Shown: in pieces, positions 1 through 5,003 of the stretch | Numbering within the stretch: position 1 is the first letter of the stretch | How the letters are laid out: each line of letters starts with the position of its first letter | From: Hyphomicrobiales bacterium | GTDB lineage: Bacteria > Pseudomonadota > Alphaproteobacteria > Rhizobiales > CAYWUX01 | Direction of reading: 5' to 3' | NCBI GenBank assembly: GCA_028279265.1 | Contig: JANQOC010000325.1 | Location: forward strand, 1 to 5,239 | Length of the DNA stretch: 5,239 nt | Notes under the pieces: model-generated | Told to the model about the DNA's origin: nothing | Databases searched by the model: none | What the model saw: only the letters and a program-made list of their open reading frames with translations | Position numbers and translations under genes: made by a program

Positions 1-549
1 TTGTACTGAGTTGACGGTTACGGCGCTGCCTTTCGTCAATTCAGCCAAACCCCGTGCAATCGATATCTGTGCGGTCTTCGACATGGCATAATGGATCATC
101 ACTGGATTGGGTTTTGAACTCTGATCGGAGGCGATAAAGATTATCCGCCCCCAATTGTTTTGCATCATTTTGTTCATAAACGCACGGGACAGTCGCACGC
201 CGCTCATGATGTTTAAATCAAAGGTTTTCTGCCAGTCCGCATCTTGGATTTCGTCGAAGGGTTTGACTTCGAAATAGCCGACATTGTTCACCAGAATATC
301 GATGTTACCGGTGTTATTGGCGAATTCGATCAGTCGAGATATGCCCTCCGCGGTGGCGCAATCCGCATCGATTCCTGAAACTTTTCCATGTTGTGCGAGC
401 TCCGCAACCGTTGCTTCAACCCGCGACTCGTCGCGGCTCGTGACAATCACCTCCGCGCCTTCATGTATCAAGGCTTTGGCAATGGCACGGCCTATTCCTA
501 ATGTGGAACCTGTTATCAGTGCGCGTTTCCCCTGCAGCTGTAGGTCCAT
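1..549 (-). CDS. Short-chain dehydrogenase/reductase (SDR), C-terminal part outside the window
   Basis: Classical SDR oxidoreductase, expected to be a cytoplasmic NAD(P)-dependent alcohol/carbonyl oxidoreductase. The 183 visible codons show the whole Rossmann signature: glycine motif TGSTLGIG (residues 13-20), NNVG in place of the usual NNAG (88-91), and a complete catalytic tetrad N113, S141, Y154 and K158 in YAMSK, with the usual 13-residue Ser-Tyr spacing. Family members are about 250 residues, so roughly 65-80 residues lie off the left edge. The ATG at 549 is preceded by a G-rich TGGGGTGG (553-560 on this strand), a fair Shine-Dalgarno, and the glycine motif starts at the usual distance from it. 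S38-R39 after the second beta strand would suit NADP(H), but this is only a hint. The gene diverges from the small membrane-protein genes. The substrate cannot be named; annotation as 3-oxoacyl-ACP reductase would be generic. Family call is certain. Confidence 0.95.
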   Translation of the reverse strand, partial: MDLQLQGKRALITGSTLGIGRAIAKALIHEGAEVIVTSRDESRVEATVAELAQHGKVSGIDADCATAEGISRLIEFANNTGNIDILVNNVGYFEVKPFDEIQDADWQKTFDLNIMSGVRLSRAFMNKMMQNNWGRIIFIASDQSSKPNPVMIHYAMSKTAQISIARGLAELTKGSAVTVNSVQ

Positions 550-731
550 GATCCACCCCAATTCATTTCAAATGTGTCAGCAAAGAGATATCACATATCC
601 CAGGTGATGAAATCTCAGATGCTGCCGATGAAGCCGGAACTTAAGATCGAAATCCTTTGATTTTGCATGAAGTTCCGCGAGATTGCCCCATTGTCGATCA
701 AAAACTAGTATATGACACCGGGCATGATGAA

Positions 732-743
732 GTTGAATTCAAC
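732..743. promoter_or_regulatory. Perfect palindrome GTTGAATTCAAC, possible operator
   Basis: A perfect 12-bp dyad lies 54 bp before the GTG start at 797 and 11 bp before a CATAAT that resembles a -10 box. The position would suit a repressor or activator site. Perfect 12-bp palindromes also occur by chance and no second copy is seen in the window, so the assignment is tentative. Confidence 0.3.
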
Positions 744-783
744 AATCTCATAGCATAATTTGCAAATCTCACATCCCACAGGC

Positions 784-789
784 AAGGAG
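784..789 (+). promoter_or_regulatory. Shine-Dalgarno AAGGAG that fixes a GTG start
   Basis: AAGGAG stands 7 nt before the GTG at 797. The nearby ATG at 792 is only 2 nt away and opens a frame that stops after four codons, so the ribosome binding site supports GTG 797 as the real start of the small membrane protein. Confidence 0.75.
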
Positions 790-796
790 AAATGAA

Positions 797-1006
797 GTGT
801 TTATAGATTGGGCAACCGTTGACTGGGCGCAAGTGGGCTTATTGTCATTGATCGCGTTTATCGCTGGATTCATTGGTAGTGTATTTTCATTCGGCAACTA
901 TTTTATCGGCGCAATCTTGACGGCTTTGTTCTATGCGGCTCTATTTGTCGTCTGGACTTACTATCTGCAAATTCAATATTTCGGCGGAGCTGTCACACCG
1001 GCCTGA
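797..1006 (+). CDS. Small two-helix inner-membrane protein, function unknown
   Basis: A 69-residue protein starting at GTG with a strong, well-spaced AAGGAG. A short amphipathic N-terminus (MFIDWATVDWAQ) is followed by two hydrophobic stretches, about residues 14-33 (GLLSLIAFIAGFIGSVFSFG) and 35-57 (ending in aromatic WTYYL), joined by a tight turn around GNY. This predicts a helical hairpin in the inner membrane with a short polar tail. There are no charged residues after D10 and no catalytic motif. It resembles small uncharacterised membrane proteins of proteobacteria in general style, but I cannot name a family. It is the first gene of a rightward group leading to the sulfurtransferase at 1158, so it may be co-transcribed with it. 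Coding status is supported by the ribosome site and the coherent membrane topology. Confidence 0.75.
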   Translation: MFIDWATVDWAQVGLLSLIAFIAGFIGSVFSFGNYFIGAILTALFYAALFVVWTYYLQIQYFGGAVTPA

Positions 1007-1019
1007 AGAACTGAATTTC

Positions 1020-1115
1020 ATGAAGAACACACCGCCAAATCTGGATCGTACGCTGATTGTCGGAACGATTTTGCTGGCTTGGTTTACATTCTTAAAGTGG
1101 AACGGAATGTTGTAA
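1020..1115 (+). CDS. Possible 31-residue single-helix membrane protein
   Basis: A very short ORF beginning at ATG 13 nt after the stop of the 69-residue protein. The first ten residues are polar with a positive end (MKNTPPNLDR), then comes a hydrophobic span of about 16 residues (TLIVGTILLAWFTFLK) and a short WNGML tail. This is the layout of a one-helix membrane microprotein. Against it, only a weak GA-rich sequence (GAAGAA near 1005-1010) precedes the ATG and the length is too short for statistics. The same frame is open upstream to about 933, inside the previous gene. If real, it would be a partner of the 69-residue membrane protein. Length and weak translation signal keep confidence low. 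Confidence 0.35.
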   Translation: MKNTPPNLDRTLIVGTILLAWFTFLKWNGML

Positions 1116-1157
1116 CAGGATCAGTATTGATCAAAAACCAGAGGTAATAACACATAA

Positions 1158-2000
1158 ATGAAAACGGAAGCTTTGGTGGATTGCGATTGGCTGGATGCGC
1201 AAAAGTCGAATGACAATGTGCGTGTTCTGGAGATTGATCGTGTCAATACGGACACCTATGACCAGGGACACATACCCGGTTCCTTGGGCGTTAACTGGAA
1301 GCAGTTTCTTTGGGACGAGAGTACCAGGGATTTCCCCGCGCCGGCTGATTTCGCCGCCAGACTGGGTGCCTTGGGGATCGATAATGATACGACAATTGTC
1401 GTATTTGGTGATCCCGTGCAGTTTGGGACGTATGGGTGGTGGGTTCTGAAGTATTGCGGCCACAAGGACGTCAGATTATTGAATGGGGGGCGCAAAAGAT
1501 GGATCAGTGAAGGGCGTGAACTGACATCTGATGTTCCCACCGTTTCAGCAAAAAGCTACGAAGTTGGAGCCAGGGATGAATCCATGAGAGCGTTGAGAAG
1601 ATATGTTCTGAACGCCCTCGATCGTCCGGAGGTGCTGATTCTCGATCATCGGTCTCCGGAAGAGTATTCCGGCGAACGCGTCAGTCCTCCAGGAGAACCG
1701 GATGTTGGGGCCGAGCGAAATGGAAAAATTCCCGGCGCCCGGCACCTCTTTTTTGAAGAGTTTTTGAATCCTGAGGACGAAACGTTCAAATCCGAAGCGG
1801 AGCTGTCTGAGCTGCTAAGCCCCTACAATCTCGACGGCTATAAGGAGATTATCTCATACTGCCGACTGAGCCATCGTGCGACTCTCGCTTATTTCGTTCT
1901 GACCCAATTCCGCCATCTCAAAAATGTCCGCAGCTATGATGGCTCATGGACAGAGTGGGGAAGCATTGTGGGCTACCCAATTGAAACCTCGGACAGTTGA
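1158..2000 (+). CDS. Two-domain sulfurtransferase (thiosulfate/3-mercaptopyruvate sulfurtransferase family)
   Basis: A 280-residue tandem rhodanese, the usual length for this family. It should transfer sulfane sulfur from a donor such as thiosulfate or 3-mercaptopyruvate to a thiophilic acceptor through a cysteine persulfide. The N-terminal domain (about 5-122) is the inactive one: it carries GHIPGSLGVNW (37-47) and D85 where the catalytic cysteine would sit, then DVRLLNGGRKRW (104-115). The C-terminal domain (about 155-277) has LDHRSPEEYSGE (162-173), GKIPGA (189-194) and the active loop C235-RLSHR-240, ending with YDGSWTEW. The loop is neither the rhodanese CRKGVT nor the mercaptopyruvate CG[ST]GVT type; it is closer to the CRIGER loop of CysA-like sulfurtransferases, so the donor is unclear. 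No signal peptide, so cytoplasmic. ATG 1158 has a GAGGT 12 nt upstream, a rather long spacing. The stop is one base from the convergent FCD regulator. Confidence 0.93.
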   Translation: MKTEALVDCDWLDAQKSNDNVRVLEIDRVNTDTYDQGHIPGSLGVNWKQFLWDESTRDFPAPADFAARLGALGIDNDTTIVVFGDPVQFGTYGWWVLKYCGHKDVRLLNGGRKRWISEGRELTSDVPTVSAKSYEVGARDESMRALRRYVLNALDRPEVLILDHRSPEEYSGERVSPPGEPDVGAERNGKIPGARHLFFEEFLNPEDETFKSEAELSELLSPYNLDGYKEIISYCRLSHRATLAYFVLTQFRHLKNVRSYDGSWTEWGSIVGYPIETSDS

Positions 2001-2001
2001 C

Positions 2002-2733
2002 TTAGTAGCTGCCGGGACCTCGCTGTTTGAGGGTGGCATGGGTAAATTCGTCAATGTAGTCGATTAAGACATCACTCATGCGACTTGCTTCCTGGGTGTT
2101 GCCCCGGGCAATGAATCGGGAAAGCTCCGCATAAATTGCCGCGCACTTTTTGAGATCCAGGACATCCTTATAGTAGAAATTCCAGAACTGCCTCGACTGG
2201 CCGTTAAGCAAAGTCATGGTTTTGCTGGCAAATCTATTTCGGCAGGCTTCTGTCAAAACTTTATTGAATTGTTGTTCGAGATCCAAAAACTGTTCGGCGT
2301 TGTTATCTCTCTCGGCCTTTTCAATTTCGTCTGCAAGAGCAAACAATTGATCGCGCTCTGCTTGTCCCGCACGACTCGCGGCACTTTCCACCATGAATTT
2401 TTCAAGCACACGTCTGACTTCAATAAGTTCAAGCTGTCTGCCGACATTGATCTCGGATACCAACACGCCGCGACGGGGGAGAATGACCACGAGTCCTTCC
2501 GATGCCAATTTTTGCAGGGCTTCGCGAACGGGTGTACGGCCAATATTCAGGCGATTGGCGATATCAATCTCCGATAGAACTTCACCTGGTTCCAGCTGGA
2601 CTGTGCAAATCCATTCTTCAAGCTGCGCATAAGCGAGTTCCGGTAGAGTTGCCGGTGTTGAGGATTTATCCAGGTTCTGGGAAGCGTTTTTTGAAACCTC
2701 TGAGCGCTGCTCATTTTTTCGTAGGACGTTCAT
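2002..2733 (-). CDS. GntR-family transcriptional regulator, FCD (FadR C-terminal) subfamily
   Basis: A 243-residue DNA-binding regulator. Residues 1-29 form a polar, Ser/Asn/Lys-rich extension. Residues 30-95 are the GntR winged helix, with the recognition helix in IGRTPVREAL (64-73) and the wing in PRRGVLV (86-92). Residues about 100-235 are the all-helical FCD ligand domain. FCD proteins usually bind a metal and a small organic acid through an Asp and three His. Here the expected DxxFH is E153-QQF-N157, and the later helices (AIYAELSRFIARGN and SDVLIDYID) lack the expected histidines. The metal site therefore looks lost. ATG 2733 has a GGAAGG-type ribosome site (within 2741-2750). The gene converges with the sulfurtransferase and is divergent from the UTRA regulator across a long palindrome-rich gap, a typical autoregulated arrangement. 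The ligand cannot be predicted. Confidence 0.93.
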   Translation of the reverse strand: MNVLRKNEQRSEVSKNASQNLDKSSTPATLPELAYAQLEEWICTVQLEPGEVLSEIDIANRLNIGRTPVREALQKLASEGLVVILPRRGVLVSEINVGRQLELIEVRRVLEKFMVESAASRAGQAERDQLFALADEIEKAERDNNAEQFLDLEQQFNKVLTEACRNRFASKTMTLLNGQSRQFWNFYYKDVLDLKKCAAIYAELSRFIARGNTQEASRMSDVLIDYIDEFTHATLKQRGPGSY

Positions 2734-2838
2734 GGATCAATCCCTTCCTTCCCTCAATTCAATCTGTATATCTATGGTCGCCGATCACGCTATACAAAAC
2801 ATATCTGCATGATATTTCCAAAAATTTGGTAAACTACA

Positions 2839-2854
2839 TTTTGATATATCAAAA
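2839..2854. promoter_or_regulatory. Perfect 16-bp palindrome TTTTGATATATCAAAA
   Basis: A perfect dyad of two 8-bp arms, the longest uninterrupted palindrome I found in the window. It lies 106 bp upstream of the FCD regulator start. Candidate protein-binding site, but A+T richness raises the chance of coincidence. Confidence 0.4.
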
Positions 2855-2866
2855 AGATATTTGTAA

Positions 2867-2878
2867 TTGTATAGACAA
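2867..2878. promoter_or_regulatory. Imperfect operator-like dyad TTGTATAGACAA
   Basis: Half-sites TTGT and ACAA separated by 4 bp, with one mismatched pair in the 12-bp dyad. It sits 11 bp from the perfect TTGT-N5-ACAA dyad at 2889, so the two may form a pair of sites for one regulator. Confidence 0.35.
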
Positions 2879-2888
2879 ATTTCCGAGG

Positions 2889-2901
2889 TTGTACAGTACA
2901 A
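2889..2901. promoter_or_regulatory. Perfect operator-like palindrome TTGTACAGTACAA
   Basis: A perfect 13-bp dyad, TTGTAC and GTACAA around a central A. The TTGT-N5-ACAA shape fits the kind of short palindrome bound by GntR/FCD dimers, for example the TTGT/ACAA half-sites described for lactate-type FCD regulators. Its location 156 bp upstream of the FCD gene suits autoregulation. Which of the neighbouring regulators binds it is inferred, not shown. Confidence 0.45.
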
Positions 2902-3016
2902 ATCGTGCATATCCTGAAATTTTTGATTATTCCCGGATTTCTTGCGTTTTTTGGAGTGTAAGAGCTTATCAGCAAGCAATTTCACATTCCATCTCGACCG
3001 AAAAACCTAGGAAAAA

Positions 3017-3030
3017 TTGCATATATACAA
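3017..3030. promoter_or_regulatory. Imperfect dyad TTGCATATATACAA
   Basis: A 14-bp dyad with one mismatched pair (arms TTGCATA and TATACAA). It resembles the TTGT/ACAA elements at 2867 and 2889 and lies on the side nearer the UTRA gene, about 210 bp before its start. Listed as a possible third member of the same operator family. Confidence 0.3.
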
Positions 3031-3195
3031 GCTCATGCGGCTTTGTTATATTTTCATGCATATTTCCTATGAGGTGATTTGGCGAGCGCAAGCTAGGGGC
3101 AGCGTTCCACGTTTCTGAATTGGCAATAATTCCACTGATTCGTCAGCAACTTAGTGCGCTTTGATTAGTTTTGTTACCTGGGAAAAGCTGGATGC

Positions 3196-3220
3196 GGACC
3201 GGACGATTTAAGATCGGTCC
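3196..3220 (+). promoter_or_regulatory. Inverted repeat GGACCG-N13-CGGTCC just before the UTRA-1 ribosome site
   Basis: Two perfect 6-bp G+C-rich arms separated by 13 bp, ending 10 bp before the AGGTGG ribosome site of the gene at 3241. As RNA it could fold into a hairpin close to the ribosome site; as DNA it could be an operator with half-sites about two turns apart. There is no T-run, so it is not a terminator. Confidence 0.4.
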
Positions 3221-3230
3221 AAAATAATGC

Positions 3231-3236
3231 AGGTGG
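3231..3236 (+). promoter_or_regulatory. Shine-Dalgarno AGGTGG supporting a TTG start
   Basis: AGGTGG lies 4 nt before TTG 3241. No ATG or GTG occurs in frame between this site and the winged-helix domain, so TTG is the best supported start of the UTRA regulator. The ATG at 3245 is in a different frame. Confidence 0.6.
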
Positions 3237-3240
3237 CAGC

Positions 3241-4020
3241 TTGAATGAGAGTGACGATAGTGCCGGGCAGGGGAGAGCTGATGATACGCCTCTTTATCTG
3301 CAGATAGCGACACTGATTCGAGGAAGAATTAACGACGGCTTCTGGCTACCCAACGATAAGTTGCCAACGATCGCCCATCTGGTCGACGAATTCGGTGTGG
3401 CCCGTGCAACCGTCCGTCAGGCCTTGAGCGTCCTGGAAAGCGATGGTCTGATTGTTCGGCACAGAGGCCGGGGAACCTATGTTCGGGAAAAACCGAAAAC
3501 GCCCAGCATATTGATGTCCATTTCGGTGGATCGGGATCAATTCGAATCTGACGTCGAAGGCGATCAGCCATTGCTTGTGGAAACCGAACGCGCAGAAGGT
3601 CTGCCGAGCTTCGTTGAGTCGATCGACCGAACAGCCGAAACTTATCAATACATTCTGAAGTCTCATTCAGTGGATGGGAGTGTTTATGCTTTGGACGAAA
3701 CATATTTGGATGAAGTCATATACGAAAAGTCACCGTTTAACATTCTCCATCACCAAACCCTGGAAGTGATCCTCGATTTGGACGGGAGCCTGTTTGGTAC
3801 CTGTGAGAAGACGATCGGAGTTGAACTTCCAAATTCCCGTACAGCAGGGCATCTGGACATATCACAAAGCTTTCCCTGTGCCGTGCTCTATACGATTCTT
3901 CGTGACACCGCGGACAAAGCCATTCTTGTTTCCAAACGCTCTTATCGGGGAGACAAATTTATGATGAGAATGGTGGTCCGACAGGTTCAGAGTTTCACGT
4001 CAAATATCGGCGTATTTTGA
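3241..4020 (+). CDS. GntR-family transcriptional regulator, HutC/UTRA subfamily (copy 1)
   Basis: A 259-residue regulator with a short acidic N-terminus (1-16), a winged-helix GntR domain at 17-83 (PLYLQIA at the first helix, recognition helix ARATVRQAL near 54-62, wing GRGTYV at 76-81) and a UTRA ligand-binding domain of mixed alpha/beta type at about 100-250. UTRA regulators of this kind respond to small metabolites and usually repress nearby transport or catabolic genes. The start is TTG with AGGTGG close upstream. The following gene is a paralogue: over the 67-residue DNA-binding domain I count 34 identical positions without gaps. The UTRA halves have diverged much more, so the two likely see different ligands or have different jobs at related operators. 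The stop at 4020 leaves 116 bp before the likely start of copy 2, with no clear terminator between them. Confidence 0.93.
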   Translation: MNESDDSAGQGRADDTPLYLQIATLIRGRINDGFWLPNDKLPTIAHLVDEFGVARATVRQALSVLESDGLIVRHRGRGTYVREKPKTPSILMSISVDRDQFESDVEGDQPLLVETERAEGLPSFVESIDRTAETYQYILKSHSVDGSVYALDETYLDEVIYEKSPFNILHHQTLEVILDLDGSLFGTCEKTIGVELPNSRTAGHLDISQSFPCAVLYTILRDTADKAILVSKRSYRGDKFMMRMVVRQVQSFTSNIGVF

Positions 4021-4136
4021 AAATTAAAGAAAAGACAAATTAACGTTTAGCAAACAATCGTTTATTGATTTCGCTGCCGGCCTATCTGAATTAATTTCCC
4101 GTCAATAAAGTTAACAGCTGCATTCGGGAAAAAGCT
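4021..4136 (+). promoter_or_regulatory. Spacer between the two UTRA regulator genes
   Basis: A+T-rich spacer with two direct copies of CGTTTA (4044-4049 and 4059-4064), 15 bp apart from start to start. The second is part of AATCGTTTA, which recurs at 4925-4933 in front of the TAXI gene. No clear factor-independent terminator for copy 1 is visible: the only nearby hairpin, GTTTAGCAAAC at 4045-4055, has a 4-bp stem. Copy 2 may be read from copy 1's transcript or from its own promoter here. Confidence 0.35.
4126..4129 (+). promoter_or_regulatory. Weak Shine-Dalgarno GGGA before the CTG start of UTRA copy 2
   Basis: GGGA, followed by an A-rich run, lies 7 nt before CTG 4137. It is a poor match, but it is the only purine-rich site close to a possible start in the frame that contains the full DNA-binding domain. 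Confidence 0.3.
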
Positions 4137-4868
4137 CTGACCAAAAAGAAATCCAGTGAGCCCGTCTATGCTCAAATTGCCAAACAATTACGGACCTGGA
4201 TAGAAGCAAGGAAATGGTCGCCGGGGGAGCGGCTTCCAACCCTGGAAAAATTGTCTGCACGATTTGGTGTCACCCGTGCGACGATCCGGCAATCCATGTC
4301 GGTGCTCGAACGAGAAGGACTGGTTCACGTCCAGCAAGGGCGCGGAACATATGTTCGTCCGGACGATATGCCTGTTATGCTGGGTATGAATTTTGATGCG
4401 GACTGGAATGGCCTTGTTGATTTTGCAACCGGTACGAAACACGTTCTGAGAGAATCGTCGAGTCTGGAGCATTTGCCAGCCTCGGTGGCTGGCGGAGCTG
4501 TGACAGGATCTCCCTACAGATTTCTCCAATTATTGAACTTGCAGAATGGACAACGCGTCATGTGCACAAATGTCTATCTCGAGCACAGCGTTTACGATCA
4601 TGCCGGCTCAAAATTCGAGCAGTCTGAGCCGGTTTCGGTCCTCCTTCAGCTCCCTGGTGTAAACCTGGCCCGTATGGAGCAGTCCATAAGATGCTCGAAG
4701 CCGGATCAAAATCTATCTTCTTTACTGGCGATTTCAGCAGGTGAACTCGTTATGACGGTCAGGCGACACCTATTCGACTCGCAGAACAAGCTATTCGGTA
4801 TCGTGATGCTCTATTTTAAGGCAGAGTTACTCACGCTGGAAACACTTTTCAAATTTAAGAAACAATAG
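4137..4868 (+). CDS. GntR-family transcriptional regulator, HutC/UTRA subfamily (copy 2), probable CTG start
   Basis: A 243-residue protein if translation starts at CTG 4137. The winged helix covers about 9-75 (PVYAQIA, recognition helix TRATIRQSM near 46-54, wing GRGTYV at 68-73) and the UTRA domain about 85-240. The frame is open from 4095, after a TAA at 4092, and holds no ATG, GTG or TTG until TTG 4251. Starting at 4251 would remove the first helix and half of the HTH, which are well conserved with copy 1, so the real start must lie upstream. CTG 4137 gives a natural MTKKKSSEP lead-in; ATT 4122 is the other near-cognate choice. A sequencing error that destroyed an ATG cannot be excluded. 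The gene lies directly upstream of the TAXI binding protein and is the obvious candidate for its local regulator. Family call is firm; start is not. Confidence 0.88.
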   Translation: MTKKKSSEPVYAQIAKQLRTWIEARKWSPGERLPTLEKLSARFGVTRATIRQSMSVLEREGLVHVQQGRGTYVRPDDMPVMLGMNFDADWNGLVDFATGTKHVLRESSSLEHLPASVAGGAVTGSPYRFLQLLNLQNGQRVMCTNVYLEHSVYDHAGSKFEQSEPVSVLLQLPGVNLARMEQSIRCSKPDQNLSSLLAISAGELVMTVRRHLFDSQNKLFGIVMLYFKAELLTLETLFKFKKQ

Positions 4869-4883
4869 GCCCGGCGGCTATTG
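4863..4883 (+). other. Hairpin overlapping the stop codon of UTRA copy 2
   Basis: Arms CAATAG (4863-4868) and CTATTG (4878-4883) are perfectly complementary, and with one bulged G the stem extends by two C-G pairs to a CGGC loop. The left arm contains the TAG stop. No T-run follows, so an intrinsic terminator is unlikely. It might slow RNA decay or be part of a factor-dependent end. Confidence 0.3.
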
Positions 4884-4984
4884 GCTGTCATCGGATGAAA
4901 TCTCAATATTCCGTTTAAGATATTAATCGTTTACGGATTATTTGAATGACGCATCAAGACCATTGATATTACATAGTCAAAGGT

Positions 4985-4997
4985 CGAATATTATTCG
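4985..4997. promoter_or_regulatory. Perfect 13-bp palindrome CGAATATTATTCG, candidate operator
   Basis: Perfect 6-bp arms around a single central T, 75 bp before the TAXI start and just downstream of the proposed -10 hexamer. A repressor bound here would block transcription initiation. It is the best candidate operator for the adjacent UTRA regulators. Confidence 0.45.
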
Positions 4998-5003
4998 TAC
5001 TAC

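Larger units (their letters stand above)
550..796. promoter_or_regulatory. Divergent intergenic region between SDR and small membrane protein gene
   Basis: This 247-bp gap must hold promoters for two divergent transcripts. I see no convincing sigma70 -35/-10 pair with correct spacing in either direction. The clearest elements are a perfect 12-bp palindrome at 732-743 and a CATAAT at 754-759 that could be a -10 hexamer for the rightward transcript. No ORF with a plausible start lies here. Confidence 0.5.
2734..3240. promoter_or_regulatory. 507-bp A+T-rich divergent control region between FCD and UTRA regulators
   Basis: No ORF with a credible start or protein-like composition is present. The left two thirds (about 2760-3070) are strongly A+T rich and hold several palindromes listed separately: 2839-2854, 2867-2878, 2889-2901 and 3017-3030. 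The right third is more balanced and ends in an inverted repeat (3196-3220) just before the ribosome site of the UTRA gene. Promoters for both divergent regulators must lie here. On the minus strand a weak TTGTAT-N17-TAGATA pair near 2770-2798 could serve the FCD gene, but it matches consensus poorly. The region is much longer than two promoters need, which suggests multiple binding sites, a small untranslated RNA or remnant DNA. Confidence 0.6.

Noticed and set aside
284..607. A 107-codon rightward ORF overlapping the SDR
   Set aside because: It is antisense to the well-conserved SDR core and its sequence is Ser/Pro/Arg-rich without domain features.
933..1115. A 60-codon ORF, or a frameshifted extension of the 69-residue membrane protein
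   Set aside because: The 69-residue protein has complete topology and its own stop; the 933 start lies inside it in another frame. Only the internal ATG at 1020 is considered possible.
696..1138. Direct repeat GATCAAAAAC at 696-705 and 1129-1138
   Set aside because: A 10-bp match, partly A-run, with no dyad or consistent position relative to gene starts; likely chance.
2785..2985. Leftward 61- to 66-codon ORFs in the intergenic region
   Set aside because: Lys/Tyr/Asn-rich translations in A+T-rich DNA, no good ribosome site, and they overlap the proposed operators.
2502..3077. A 191-codon rightward ORF across the FCD gene start and the intergenic region
   Set aside because: It lies antisense to the conserved winged helix of the FCD regulator, then runs through A+T-rich palindromic DNA; the translation has no recognisable domain and is poor in protein-like pattern.
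3329..3703. Leftward ORFs of 106-124 codons inside UTRA copy 1
   Set aside because: They are shadows of the regulator on the opposite strand; Arg/His/Pro-rich translations with no family resemblance.
4251..4868. Start of UTRA copy 2 at TTG 4251
   Set aside because: It would delete the first helix and part of the HTH that align without gaps to copy 1, and no good ribosome site precedes it.
4863..4883. Intrinsic terminator after UTRA copy 2
   Set aside because: The hairpin has a bulge and no T-run follows, so it is listed only as a hairpin.
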